Assembly (NCBI GenBank): GCA_041879425.1
Contig: CP090855.1
Location: 868,001-932,000 of the forward strand
DNA: 64,000 nt
Source of the DNA: Vibrio pomeroyi
Lineage (GTDB): Bacteria > Pseudomonadota > Gammaproteobacteria > Enterobacterales > Vibrionaceae
Reading direction: 5' to 3'
A program made the translations under genes and the position numbers. Below are positions 17,852-26,131 of this stretch, piece after piece (within the stretch, counting starts at the first letter, position 1; every line of letters starts with the position of its first letter). The notes under the pieces are model-generated. The model made no database searches, was not told where the DNA came from, and saw only the letters and a program-made list of their open reading frames with translations.

Positions 17852-19069
17852 ATGCAAAATCACAACATGCTCGCCCGCATCGCTCGTGGGAATCTTGTCC
17901 TACAGATCCTTGCTGGTATTGTTTTCGGTGTCGTTCTCGCCATGGTTTCTCCTTCAGCAGCTCAAGACGCAGGCCTACTAGGTAGTCTGTTTGTTGGTGC
18001 TCTGAAAGCTGTTGCCCCAATTTTAGTATTCATTCTTGTTGCAGCTTCTATCGCAAACCAAAAGAAAGGTCAGCATACCCATATGCGTCCAATCATAGTG
18101 CTTTACCTGATTGGTACGTTCTCTGCTGCACTGACTGCTGTAGTACTGAGCTTCATGTTCCCAACCACTTTGACACTGGTTGCGGGCGCTGAAGGTGCTA
18201 ACCCTCCTCAAGGTATTGCTGAGGTTCTTCATACTCTTCTATTCAAGCTTGTAGATAACCCAGTTAGCGCGCTAATGAACGCAAACTACATCGGTATTCT
18301 TGCTTGGGCAATCGGCCTTGGCCTTGCACTGCACCACGCATCTGCAACAACCAAAGCGGTTTTCGAAGACCTAAGCCACAGTGTTTCACACATTGTTCGC
18401 TTCATCATTCGTCTCGCACCATTCGGTATCTTTGGTCTTGTTTCAACGACATTCGCAACAACGGGCTTCGATGCTCTAGCAAGCTACGGTCAACTGCTAG
18501 CAGTTCTACTTAGCTCAATGCTGATCATCGCACTTGTGGTTAACCCACTGCTTGTATTTGTGAAAACAAAACAGAACCCATACCCACTCGTACTGCAATG
18601 TATTCGTGAATCAGGCGTAACAGCATTCTTCACCCGTTCAAGTGCTGCAAACATCCCAGTAAACATGAACCTTTGTAAGAAGCTAAACCTAGACGAAGAT
18701 ACTTACTCTGTATCGATTCCTCTAGGCGCAACAATCAACATGGCGGGTGCTGCAATCACCATCACTGTGTTAACGCTTGCAGCTGTACACACAATGGGTA
18801 TTGAGATTGATATCTTCACAGCGATTCTACTAAGTCTTGTGGCTGCGGTATCGGCATGTGGCGCTTCTGGTGTTGCTGGCGGTTCACTACTGCTTATCCC
18901 ACTTGCTTGTGGCCTATTCGGTATTTCTAACGATGTAGCGATGCAGGTTGTAGCGGTAGGTTTCATTATCGGTGTGATTCAAGATTCTGCTGAAACAGCG
19001 CTTAACAGCTCAACTGACGTAGTGTTCACTGCTGCAGTATGTAAAGCTGAGCAAAACAAAGCATCATAA
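17852..19069 (+). CDS. sstT: Serine/threonine:Na+ symporter SstT
   Basis: Sodium-coupled uptake of serine and threonine (DAACS/SLC1 fold). The 405-residue protein is the family's normal length. It has multiple membrane segments, the hairpin-like serine-rich FFTRSSAANIPVN and the SIPLGATINMAGAA motif typical of the dicarboxylate/amino acid:cation symporters, plus VIQDSAETALNSSTD near the C-terminus. The start is supported by CAGGT upstream. An IS200-type element separates the gene from the hairpin that looks like its original terminator. Confidence 0.96.
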   Translation: MQNHNMLARIARGNLVLQILAGIVFGVVLAMVSPSAAQDAGLLGSLFVGALKAVAPILVFILVAASIANQKKGQHTHMRPIIVLYLIGTFSAALTAVVLSFMFPTTLTLVAGAEGANPPQGIAEVLHTLLFKLVDNPVSALMNANYIGILAWAIGLGLALHHASATTKAVFEDLSHSVSHIVRFIIRLAPFGIFGLVSTTFATTGFDALASYGQLLAVLLSSMLIIALVVNPLLVFVKTKQNPYPLVLQCIRESGVTAFFTRSSAANIPVNMNLCKKLNLDEDTYSVSIPLGATINMAGAAITITVLTLAAVHTMGIEIDIFTAILLSLVAAVSACGASGVAGGSLLLIPLACGLFGISNDVAMQVVAVGFIIGVIQDSAETALNSSTDVVFTAAVCKAEQNKAS

Positions 19070-19080
19070 GCTTTGGGTTT

Positions 19081-19108
19081 TAGCTCTTAGCTCTTAGCTC
19101 TTAGCTCT
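19081..19108 (+). repeat. Heptamer repeat after sstT
   Basis: TAGCTCT is repeated four times without interruption, followed by TTA. It starts 12 bases after the sstT stop. Confidence 0.9.
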
Positions 19109-19125
19109 TAAAGCAAACAGCACAC

Positions 19126-19754
19126 AAAAAAATATCCGCCTTCTTAGAAGGCGGTTTTGCTTTATAACCCCCTAAAAGGGGGCGTCCGCGCTATCAGTTC
19201 TTCAATAACTGTAATTGTTGTTCATACTCTATGTCCTGCTTATATTGGTGTCGTACATATCGCCGAATGACTTCTTCATTCACACCGACCGTATCTACAA
19301 AATACCCTCTAGCCCAAAAGTGATTTCCCCATAATTTCTTACGTATATGTGGGAATCTATTGAAAAGTCGAATTGCTGTTCGGCCTTTTAAAACTCCTAA
19401 CAAACTCGATACTGATAACTTGGGAGGAATAATGACAACAAGATGAACATGATCTGGTTGAACGTTTAATTCTAAAACTTCGCAGTCTTTCATATTGCAC
19501 AAAATATAGATTGAACGATAAAGCTCCTTTCCTACCTTATCTTTCAAAATCTTATATCTGTACTTTGGAGTCCAAACTATATGGTATTTGCAACGCCAAT
19601 AGACATGTGATGAACTTCTGTAATCGCCCATGTGGTTGTTTCCTCTTACTTGTGGTGAATAAGAGGTTACTTCTAACATGGGCACTTCTTCAGGCTATAG
19701 CCTCAAGGAACAATCACCACCGCCCTAGGCGGTGGTTTTGAGGAGCCAATAAAA
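19126..19754 (-). mobile_element. IS200/IS605-family insertion sequence, copy 1
   Basis: A 629-bp unit identical as read to 45296-45924. It contains only a Y1 transposase gene. The subterminal ends carry hairpins instead of inverted repeats: CCGCCTTCT / AGAAGGCGG (19138-19156), CCCCC-TAAAA-GGGGG (19169-19183) and CCACCGCC-CTA-GGCGGTGG near 19718-19736. The limits are where the two copies stop matching, so each edge is uncertain by the run of A. It sits just before GGGAAGC-ATCT-GCTTCCC, the likely sstT terminator. Confidence 0.9.
19194..19631 (-). CDS. tnpA: IS200-type transposase TnpA (Y1 HUH), copy 1
   Basis: Single-strand DNA transposase of the IS200/IS605 family. The 145-residue form from ATG 19631 fits family length (about 140-155) and has AGAGGA upstream; the open frame extends 18 codons further but into the terminal hairpin. 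Visible catalytic parts are the HUH motif in QPDHVHLVV and the nucleophilic tyrosine in RRYVRHQ (the Y-x3-Q pattern). No accessory tnpB is present. Translation is identical to the second copy. Confidence 0.93.
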   Translation of the reverse strand: MGDYRSSSHVYWRCKYHIVWTPKYRYKILKDKVGKELYRSIYILCNMKDCEVLELNVQPDHVHLVVIIPPKLSVSSLLGVLKGRTAIRLFNRFPHIRKKLWGNHFWARGYFVDTVGVNEEVIRRYVRHQYKQDIEYEQQLQLLKN

Positions 19755-19781
19755 AGGGAAGCATCTGCTTCCCTTTTTTGT
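19754..19781 (+). terminator. Likely original sstT terminator, now beyond the IS
   Basis: AAGGGAAGC-ATCT-GCTTCCCTT followed by T residues. It is separated from sstT by the IS. Confidence 0.8.
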
Positions 19782-19875
19782 TGTCTAATTTTCGTGGTTA
19801 AAGCTGAAACGACATCACTTAATAGCTCTCAGCCATTTGCTCCATAGGAGAACCTATCAAGCCAATGAGCAAGAC

Positions 19876-21096
19876 TTACTGGTTTCTGTTCCAGTTAGAC
19901 TCAACCGCAGACTGACTGAAGTCTAGAGGGTCACTATTTGGGGTTGCTTGTCTCTCAGTTGGCGCTTGTTCAGTGTTAGGTTGCTGGCTGTAATCGACAT
20001 TCGTATCTTGAGCACTCGAAGTTTGAGTATCTAGATGGCTCGCATCTACTTTCAATGCCTCACCTTCTTCATCAGACGCTTCTTTCACTTTCTTAGGGAT
20101 CGGTATATTACGCTTGTATAGCTTATTGAGCGCTTTAATGATTGAATGCTTAGTGATCGCTTCTTGAGTCAGCTTGGTCATTATCGGCTTAGTCAGAGCT
20201 TGTAAGCCCACGACGGCATCGACACCCAGTTCACCACCGACTTTATCCCTCAAATGCTTCGCTTCTGAGTAACCAAAATGAGCCGACAAGAATAGCCAGA
20301 TATAAGCAATCGCGTTGCCGTGTTCACCATGGTCAATCCACGCTTCGCCAGCTCTAAACATGGCTTCTGCGCTGTTCTTTTCCGCTGCAGTTTCAAACCA
20401 GTACACCGCTTCGCCGTGATTCGGTTCAACACCAACACCATTCAAATAGCTCATACCCAGTTTGATCTTACCGTCTAGGTTATTTTTTTCAGCGGCCTTG
20501 TGGTACCACTCGAACGAGCTTTCAGCTGAGTAGTCTGGGTTTTCTTTGTCTAGACACCACTCGCCCATAAACAGCATGGCTTCGGTATTACCGCCCATTG
20601 CCGACTCTTCGATATAGGTGTAACCCTTGGGGATGTTCTTATCGGTTCCGCGCCCAGAAACGAGTGCTTTACCCATCTCAAATTTAGCCACCAGATCGTT
20701 ATCCATCGCTGATATCGCAAGCTGCCAGAAATTGGCTTTTTCTCTTAAAATCAGGTCTTCTTTGCGCTTCATACTCAAACGCACAATGCCATACATACCG
20801 TTGACATTATCTAGATGTGCGGCCTTATCGTACCAATACAAAGCTTCCTTAATATTGTTACGTTCGGCCTCTTTCGCTAAATATAGAATCGACGGAACAT
20901 GTCCGGTTTCAGCTTTGAAATGACGCTCTTTTTGCTCTTGGATGCGTGCTTTTTCAATCGCTTTTCGGTAAGCGACCGCACGAGCTTTGCGTTCTTGTTC
21001 CAAGCGCTGTTTTCTTAGCGATAAAGAAATCAGCCACACGGCCACAAGTATTAACGAAAGAGCCGTCGCACCAATTGCGATTCCCATTGTACTCAT
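19876..21096 (-). CDS. Membrane-anchored Sel1-repeat (TPR-like) protein
   Basis: A 406-residue protein with one N-terminal membrane helix (about residues 5-27), a charged coiled-coil-like stretch (28-60: QRLEQERKARAVAYRKAIEKARIQEQKER), then several Sel1-like repeats (for example EALYWYDKAAHLDNVNGMYGI, SSFEWYHKAAEKNNLDGKIKL, EAVYWFETAAEKNSAEAMFRA). The tail is low-complexity and Gln/Ser/Thr-rich (about 335-406). Sel1 repeats mediate protein-protein contacts. No enzymatic domain is visible and the function is unknown. It is a single-gene unit upstream-flanked by 306 non-coding bases. Confidence 0.85.
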   Translation of the reverse strand: MSTMGIAIGATALSLILVAVWLISLSLRKQRLEQERKARAVAYRKAIEKARIQEQKERHFKAETGHVPSILYLAKEAERNNIKEALYWYDKAAHLDNVNGMYGIVRLSMKRKEDLILREKANFWQLAISAMDNDLVAKFEMGKALVSGRGTDKNIPKGYTYIEESAMGGNTEAMLFMGEWCLDKENPDYSAESSFEWYHKAAEKNNLDGKIKLGMSYLNGVGVEPNHGEAVYWFETAAEKNSAEAMFRAGEAWIDHGEHGNAIAYIWLFLSAHFGYSEAKHLRDKVGGELGVDAVVGLQALTKPIMTKLTQEAITKHSIIKALNKLYKRNIPIPKKVKEASDEEGEALKVDASHLDTQTSSAQDTNVDYSQQPNTEQAPTERQATPNSDPLDFSQSAVESNWNRNQ

Positions 21097-21402
21097 AAAA
21101 TATTTTAACCTAACTCGGCTGATACAAATCTCGATATCGAGGTGTTATCAACCATAGTGAATGTCTCGAATTACAGGGAAAAGCGCCGTTATTAACGCGT
21201 TCCACCTTAAAATGAACTTAGTTCAGTATCTCAGGAATACATAACGATAAAAAGTCTGCAGAGGCCTATCGGTATGCACTCCCTAAAGGGTGTGATCTTG
21301 CTTCAATATAGAGGTTAAATGAGGACTATCTTTCATCAGAAAAAATCTGAATGTCGGTGACAAAATTGATGGGTTTCCATCAGGAATTTCGCACAGTGAT
21401 AG
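21097..21402 (-). other. Intergenic region between ttrR and the Sel1-repeat gene
   Basis: 306 bases with no gene seen. On the minus strand TGATGG-AAAC-CCATCA followed by ATTTTG (21362-21382) is a weak terminator candidate for ttrSR. The rest presumably holds the promoter of the Sel1-repeat gene. Confidence 0.4.
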
Positions 21403-22005
21403 TTAAGTCAATTGCCCGTATATGTAAGCCAGTTCCGCAACCGTCTTCGCTGAGAATTTCTTCATCAAGCTTGCTCGGTGTACTTCAACTGTTCTCATCG
21501 CGATGCACAATTCATCGGCTATTTTCTGGTTACGCTTACCATCAATGATCTGCTTAAGGATGTCGATTTCTCGTTCGGTCAGCGACGCATAAGCTTGGCG
21601 ATACACATTCATGTGAAGGTGCTTTTCAGAGGCTTCTAACCCTTGCTTGATTGCCTCGGCCAATTCCCCACCTTTTACTGGCTTTTGGAAGAAGTTCACC
21701 GCACCTGCTTGCAGGGCTTCTACCGCCATTGGCACATCCCCATGCCCTGTCAGATAGATAACCGACAGCGGGCTCTGTGCTTTCACCATCAACTCATGAA
21801 CTTGTTGCCCTCTCATCTCTGGCATTCTGCTGTCTAGCACTACACAGCCCGGCTTTGTGAGATCCACAGAGTCTAAAAAGCTAGGGCCATCTTCATAGGC
21901 GGACACAGTGAAATCATGCTCTTCCAATAAGAACACCAGCGAGTCACGCATCGACTCATCGTCATCAACCACATAAACCGGCAACGTTTGATGAAGTTCA
22001 GGCAT
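21403..22005 (-). CDS. ttrR: Tetrathionate response regulator TtrR (FixJ/NarL type)
   Basis: DNA-binding response regulator paired with TtrS. The 200 residues comprise a receiver domain (about 8-122) with acidic pocket DDDE, phospho-acceptor Asp58 in CVVLDSRMP, the Thr/Lys switch residues (YLTGHGD, FFQKPV), and a C-terminal LuxR-type helix-turn-helix (SLTEREIDILKQIIDG... AMRTVEVHRASLMKKF). It starts 11 bases after the ttrS stop with AAGGAATCTTGTT upstream, forming a ttrSR operon. Its probable target is the 18-bp sequence found before both ttrBCA and the tsdBA-like genes. Confidence 0.9.
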   Translation of the reverse strand: MPELHQTLPVYVVDDDESMRDSLVFLLEEHDFTVSAYEDGPSFLDSVDLTKPGCVVLDSRMPEMRGQQVHELMVKAQSPLSVIYLTGHGDVPMAVEALQAGAVNFFQKPVKGGELAEAIKQGLEASEKHLHMNVYRQAYASLTEREIDILKQIIDGKRNQKIADELCIAMRTVEVHRASLMKKFSAKTVAELAYIYGQLT

Positions 22006-22016
22006 AACAAGATTCC

Positions 22017-23906
22017 TTATGAATCATTTGAAAGAGAAAAAGGTAACGTCACTGCAACGTGACAGCCATGAGGAGTCAGTGACTTAATGGTCATTTGACC
22101 GCTGTGGTCTTCAATCACGTCTTGGCAAATCGCAAGCCCTAACCCTAAACCGTTTTCTTTGCTGCTCACAAAGGCTTGAGTGACTTGCTGCTCAGTAAAA
22201 TCTAAGCCCGTGCCGTTATCGATGACCGACAACATCATTTTATCCGGTTGATACTCGGTAATCACTTTAATTGTCGCGGCTTCACTGTTTTTGTTATCAA
22301 TATCAGACGTAGCGCTTTGTTGGCGGTGCTGTTGTGCATTACAGGCGTCGGTCGCATTGTTGATCAGGTTTACAATCACTTGTTGTAGCCCTACCGAATC
22401 AACATCTAGCTCAATAGGCTTACCTACGGCGTGGCGTTCAATGGTAATCTTGTGTTTCTGTAATCGAAATTGCATCAACTCAATGGTGTCTGTGAGTAAC
22501 TGCTCGATGTCAGTCTGAGATTTTTCAGATGAACGTTTCTTTATCATGTTTCTTAAGCGTTGAATGATCGCGTCTGCCCTATCCACTTGCGACTGAATCT
22601 TCTCGAACACAGGTTCAATATCGGTCAATGGTTTATTCTTAGAAATCCGTAATAAACCGCCTTCGCTGTAGTTACGAATCGCTGCCAAAGGCTGATTGAT
22701 CTCATGCGCCAAACTGCTTCCCAACTCACCGACCACGGCGATTCGTTGAGAGTGTTCTAGCTGCTCACTTTTACTTTTTAGCTTGTGCAACGTGGCTTCC
22801 AACTGCTTTTTGCTGCGGCTGAATTTGTACTCCAACCAGAAGTGGTAAGCATTCAGTAACACCACAAAAATGAAGAACGCCCAAGCCCATTGCTGATTGT
22901 ACTTAAGCCAGATTAACGCTTCCTTCCACCATGGCTGTTGCAGTGGGTGCATGTCGAGCTGCTGATACAGCTTGTCGATAGAGAGCAGACTAGTTGGTGA
23001 CGTCCAACCCGAAGCATTGGCTGCAATCGCTGGCGCACTGCTCTTTGGCATTGAAAACAGCACCTGACTCATTTGCTTGGCCAGTGCTGAAGAAGCTCGC
23101 TCTGTTTTAGCAAACGACCAGTTGGAATACAGCGGCGTAGACACTTGGCATCGGAAGCCTTCAGGCGCTTGATTGCCGATGATTCGATATTGACCAGCCA
23201 CCAGCAAACCTTCGCTAATCATGTTTTCAACCAAACAAGCAGGGACGACTGCCGCCTCAATGTGTCCTTCTCGCAATTGGTACAAACTGGCATCAATAGG
23301 GAAACCCAAGAACTGAGTATCAGAGAAAAAGTGATTGGGATTGAGTCCCTCTTGCATTACTTGGTAACGCATAGTCAGGTAGCCGCCAAACGCATTTTCA
23401 GAGACAGCCGCAATTGGCTTTCCACTAAGTTGTTCAAACGAGATATAGGGTGACATTCTTCTGACCACCAATGCAGAACCGATACTGCGCGTGCTGCTCA
23501 CACCTTGATCGTCGTAATTGTGACTGGTCATGGTTGCCATCCAAGATAGCGCGTATTGACGCCCTAAGCGCACTGCTTGACCGGGATTCGTGACAACAAA
23601 ATCGACCGTGACATCTTTCACCGCTTCCGCCATCTCTTCCAAATTAAAAGGCTTGAGAACAAAGTGCTTACCCGGAATGCGTTCAGACAACCAATCCATT
23701 GTTGGTTGCCAGCGTTGCTGCGCCGAAAGCTTACCTCGAGTCGCCAACACACCAACCTCGATAATCTGGTCGGTTTCACCTGTGTTTTGGTTTGGGCTTG
23801 TGCTTGAAGCTGCTATCGCTTGTTCAGATTGAGCAGCGACACACACACCTGCGGCTAGGCTCAACCAACAAAGGCTTACAATGGTCATTAGTTTTCGAAC
23901 GGTCAC
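22017..23906 (-). CDS. ttrS: Tetrathionate sensor histidine kinase TtrS
   Basis: Membrane sensor kinase that detects periplasmic tetrathionate. From N to C: a signal/anchor (RKLMTIVSLCWLSLAAGVCVAA), a PhnD-like periplasmic binding domain (about 45-330), a membrane segment (WAWAFFIFVVLLNAYHFWLEY, about 340), a short coiled coil, then HisKA with the phospho-acceptor in SLAHEINQPLAAIRNY and an HATPase domain (NLINNATDA, DNGTGLD, GLGLAI). I place the start at GTG 23906, because GGAGAAAGAG lies 6 bases upstream; this gives 629 residues. A longer frame from TTG 23924 would begin within that ribosome binding site. Confidence 0.92.
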   Translation of the reverse strand: MTVRKLMTIVSLCWLSLAAGVCVAAQSEQAIAASSTSPNQNTGETDQIIEVGVLATRGKLSAQQRWQPTMDWLSERIPGKHFVLKPFNLEEMAEAVKDVTVDFVVTNPGQAVRLGRQYALSWMATMTSHNYDDQGVSSTRSIGSALVVRRMSPYISFEQLSGKPIAAVSENAFGGYLTMRYQVMQEGLNPNHFFSDTQFLGFPIDASLYQLREGHIEAAVVPACLVENMISEGLLVAGQYRIIGNQAPEGFRCQVSTPLYSNWSFAKTERASSALAKQMSQVLFSMPKSSAPAIAANASGWTSPTSLLSIDKLYQQLDMHPLQQPWWKEALIWLKYNQQWAWAFFIFVVLLNAYHFWLEYKFSRSKKQLEATLHKLKSKSEQLEHSQRIAVVGELGSSLAHEINQPLAAIRNYSEGGLLRISKNKPLTDIEPVFEKIQSQVDRADAIIQRLRNMIKKRSSEKSQTDIEQLLTDTIELMQFRLQKHKITIERHAVGKPIELDVDSVGLQQVIVNLINNATDACNAQQHRQQSATSDIDNKNSEAATIKVITEYQPDKMMLSVIDNGTGLDFTEQQVTQAFVSSKENGLGLGLAICQDVIEDHSGQMTIKSLTPHGCHVAVTLPFSLSNDS

Positions 23907-24055
23907 TGAAATCTCTTTCTCCAAACGGACTGTTTATCCAATTTATTCTCGATTCATTTTATGTCAGCGGCGTGTTTCGCGCTTAGCTCATGCTTTTAAT
24001 CGCCTTAAATAAGCCCCTAAAACAAAGCATAACAGCTAGATTGCTAAAACCGCAT

Positions 24056-24069
24056 TTGTTCTAGATCAA
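24056..24069. promoter_or_regulatory. FNR-like site upstream of ttrBCA
   Basis: TTGTT-CTAG-ATCAA matches the FNR consensus TTGAT-N4-ATCAA at 9 of 10 positions. It is centred 28 bases upstream of the centre of the inverted repeat assigned to TtrR, fitting the known anaerobic control of tetrathionate reduction. Confidence 0.65.
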
Positions 24070-24082
24070 CTTTGATCTGGGT

Positions 24083-24100
24083 ATGTGGAAATCCACAATA
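24083..24100. promoter_or_regulatory. Candidate TtrR operator upstream of ttrBCA
   Basis: ATGTGGAAATCCACAATA contains the inverted repeat TGTGGA-AA-TCCACA. The same 18 bases recur exactly at 29631-29648 before the cytochrome genes. It lies between divergent ttrS and ttrB. Confidence 0.75.
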
Positions 24101-24165
24101 CCCCGCGTACGCCCAAAATCTGACAATGAGCCCAACAGATAGAATACCCATTTATAGGTACCAAC

Positions 24166-24972
24166 ATGGACTCATTGAAAAGACGGTTTCTCAGCCAGTT
24201 CGGTAAGGTTTCCGCCGGTGCTGCGCTCATTCCCATTACCGGAATCAACACCGCAGTCGCAAGCACAGCCATTCGCAATAACAACCAACCTGACCGCAAA
24301 GGCGAAGTAGGCAAACGCTACGCCATGGCGATTGATTTGCGTAAATGCGTAGGCTGTCAGGCATGTACTGTTGGCTGTAGCGTTGAAAACCAAGCTCCAA
24401 TTGGCCAGTTCAGAACCACAGTAAAACAGTATGAAGTCTCCCTTGATGATGGCTCGACGGCTCAACAAGAGGTGAAATCATTCATGCTGCCTCGCCTGTG
24501 TAACCACTGCGACAACGCACCTTGCATCAAGGTTTGCCCTGTTCAAGCGACCTTCCAACGTGAAGACGGCATTGTGATGGTCGATAACGAACGCTGCGTA
24601 GCCTGTGCTTATTGCGTTCAAGCCTGCCCTTACGATGCTCGTTTTATTAATAACGACACACTGACCGCCGACAAATGTACCTTCTGTGCACACCGCCTTG
24701 AAGATGGCTTGCTACCCGCTTGTGTAGAAACTTGTGTCGGTGGCGCACGTGTGATTGGCGACCTTAAAGATCCAAACAGCGAGATCAACCGTCTACTCAA
24801 TGAAAACCACGACGACATCAAGGTGCTTAAGCCAGAGCAGAACACCAACCCACATGTTTTCTATATCGGCATGAACGAGCGTTTCGTTAACCATATCGAA
24901 GGTCAACCTGCGATTTATGATCCAGCCGCCATCGATAACTCATCCTCTAGCAAACAAGGAGAGACAGCATGA
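24166..24972 (+). CDS. ttrB: Tetrathionate reductase iron-sulfur subunit TtrB
   Basis: Electron-transfer subunit of the periplasmic tetrathionate reductase. The 268 residues begin with a twin-arginine signal (LKRRFLSQFGKVSAGAALIP). They carry four ferredoxin-type cysteine clusters: CVGCQACTVGC, CNHCDNAPCIKVCP, CVACAYCVQACP and CTFCAHRLEDGLLPACVETC, as expected for four [4Fe-4S] centres. The gene is divergent from ttrSR, first in ttrBCA, and its stop overlaps the ttrC start (ATGA). Confidence 0.94.
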   Translation: MDSLKRRFLSQFGKVSAGAALIPITGINTAVASTAIRNNNQPDRKGEVGKRYAMAIDLRKCVGCQACTVGCSVENQAPIGQFRTTVKQYEVSLDDGSTAQQEVKSFMLPRLCNHCDNAPCIKVCPVQATFQREDGIVMVDNERCVACAYCVQACPYDARFINNDTLTADKCTFCAHRLEDGLLPACVETCVGGARVIGDLKDPNSEINRLLNENHDDIKVLKPEQNTNPHVFYIGMNERFVNHIEGQPAIYDPAAIDNSSSSKQGETA

Positions 24973-26117
24973 ATATCACCGAGGTGTTAGTTCCCGCTCA
25001 AGAGATCGCTTGGCTACCGTGGGCGGTTCAATATTTCTTCTACATTGGTTCGGCTTACGCAGCGGCTATTCTGTTTTTGATTGCACTTATCTTCAAAAAT
25101 TCGACCAGCCACCAATTCCGTTCTGCCCTTGTACTTGTGATGGCGATTGGCGCGATTGTTGGTCCGTTAGCTCTTACTGGTGACTTGCACCAACCTGGAC
25201 GTGCGTGGCACTTCTACGCTCACATCACACCTTGGTCATGGATGTCACTAGGTTCTCTATTTCTTCCTCTGTTCTCTGGTCTGGCTGTCGCGACGGCTTG
25301 GGTTTACCTCCGTGATGACATCGCACAACTTAAAGAGAGCGAAAATCCGCTTCTAAAACGCTTGTCTTGGCTAACACTAGGGCAATGGCAGGTATCGACA
25401 AAACTGATGATTGCACTCGCTGCTGTGACGGCAGTATCGGGCTTAAGCATTGCGCTTTACACCGGTGCCGAGATTGCAATTTTGGCGAGCCGCCCGCTTT
25501 GGCATCAACCGGCTTCTCCACTGCTTTGGTTCACGACCGCATTCTTTGCTGCAACGGGTTTAACGCTGTTGATTTGGGCTCTTCTGCCTTCAAGCAAACC
25601 AAGCTTAAAACCAACAGACCTCGCTCTGGTACAAAGAACCATTACCTTAACGGGCGGTCTTGCCATCACTCTTACGTCGATTTGGGCATCTAACCATGGT
25701 CACTTCAACTTGTATGAGAACGACGCTTGGGGCATTAATTTAGGCATCATGACCACCAGCATTTTGCTGTGCATGATCTTGGTTCTTCCGCTGCAGCGTC
25801 TATCGCAAAGCAAGCTTGGCGTCATCCTTGTGGCACTTGCGACCATCATTTCAGCATGGGCGGTACGTTGGGTCACCATGATGGAAGTTCAAACCATTCC
25901 ACGTTTTGATGTGGGTGCATTCCCTTATGAATTGCCAATGGGTAGTGCTGGTTTACTCGGCATTATTGGTATGTGTGGTCTTTGGTTAGCACTTGCGTTG
26001 TTCGCTTCTGAGATCGTGTCTGTTGGATCTACAAGAACAACTGGCTCTGCACTAAAGACAGCATCAAAGCCAAACCAAAATACATCATCACCACTTAACC
26101 GCTCACATAGCTTGTAG
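24969..26117 (+). CDS. ttrC: Tetrathionate reductase membrane subunit TtrC (NrfD family)
   Basis: Integral membrane quinol-oxidising anchor that passes electrons to TtrB. The 382-residue protein has eight or nine hydrophobic segments and the NrfD/PsrC feature DLHQPGRAWHFYAHITPWSWMSLGS near residue 75. The start codon overlaps the ttrB stop and the stop is 14 bases before ttrA, so all three subunits are made from one transcript. The tail from about residue 355 is polar and variable. Confidence 0.93.
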   Translation: MNITEVLVPAQEIAWLPWAVQYFFYIGSAYAAAILFLIALIFKNSTSHQFRSALVLVMAIGAIVGPLALTGDLHQPGRAWHFYAHITPWSWMSLGSLFLPLFSGLAVATAWVYLRDDIAQLKESENPLLKRLSWLTLGQWQVSTKLMIALAAVTAVSGLSIALYTGAEIAILASRPLWHQPASPLLWFTTAFFAATGLTLLIWALLPSSKPSLKPTDLALVQRTITLTGGLAITLTSIWASNHGHFNLYENDAWGINLGIMTTSILLCMILVLPLQRLSQSKLGVILVALATIISAWAVRWVTMMEVQTIPRFDVGAFPYELPMGSAGLLGIIGMCGLWLALALFASEIVSVGSTRTTGSALKTASKPNQNTSSPLNRSHSL

Positions 26118-26131
26118 TCTGAGGAATCATC

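Noticed and set aside
19138..19183. Hairpins after sstT as its own terminator
   Set aside because: The same hairpins occur in the copy after glgX, so they belong to the IS end, even if they may stop transcription.
24064..24079. AGATCAA-CT-TTGATCT palindrome as an FNR site
   Set aside because: The half-sites are in the reverse order of FNR (TTGAT-N4-ATCAA). The overlapping TTGTT-CTAG-ATCAA fits better, so only that was called.
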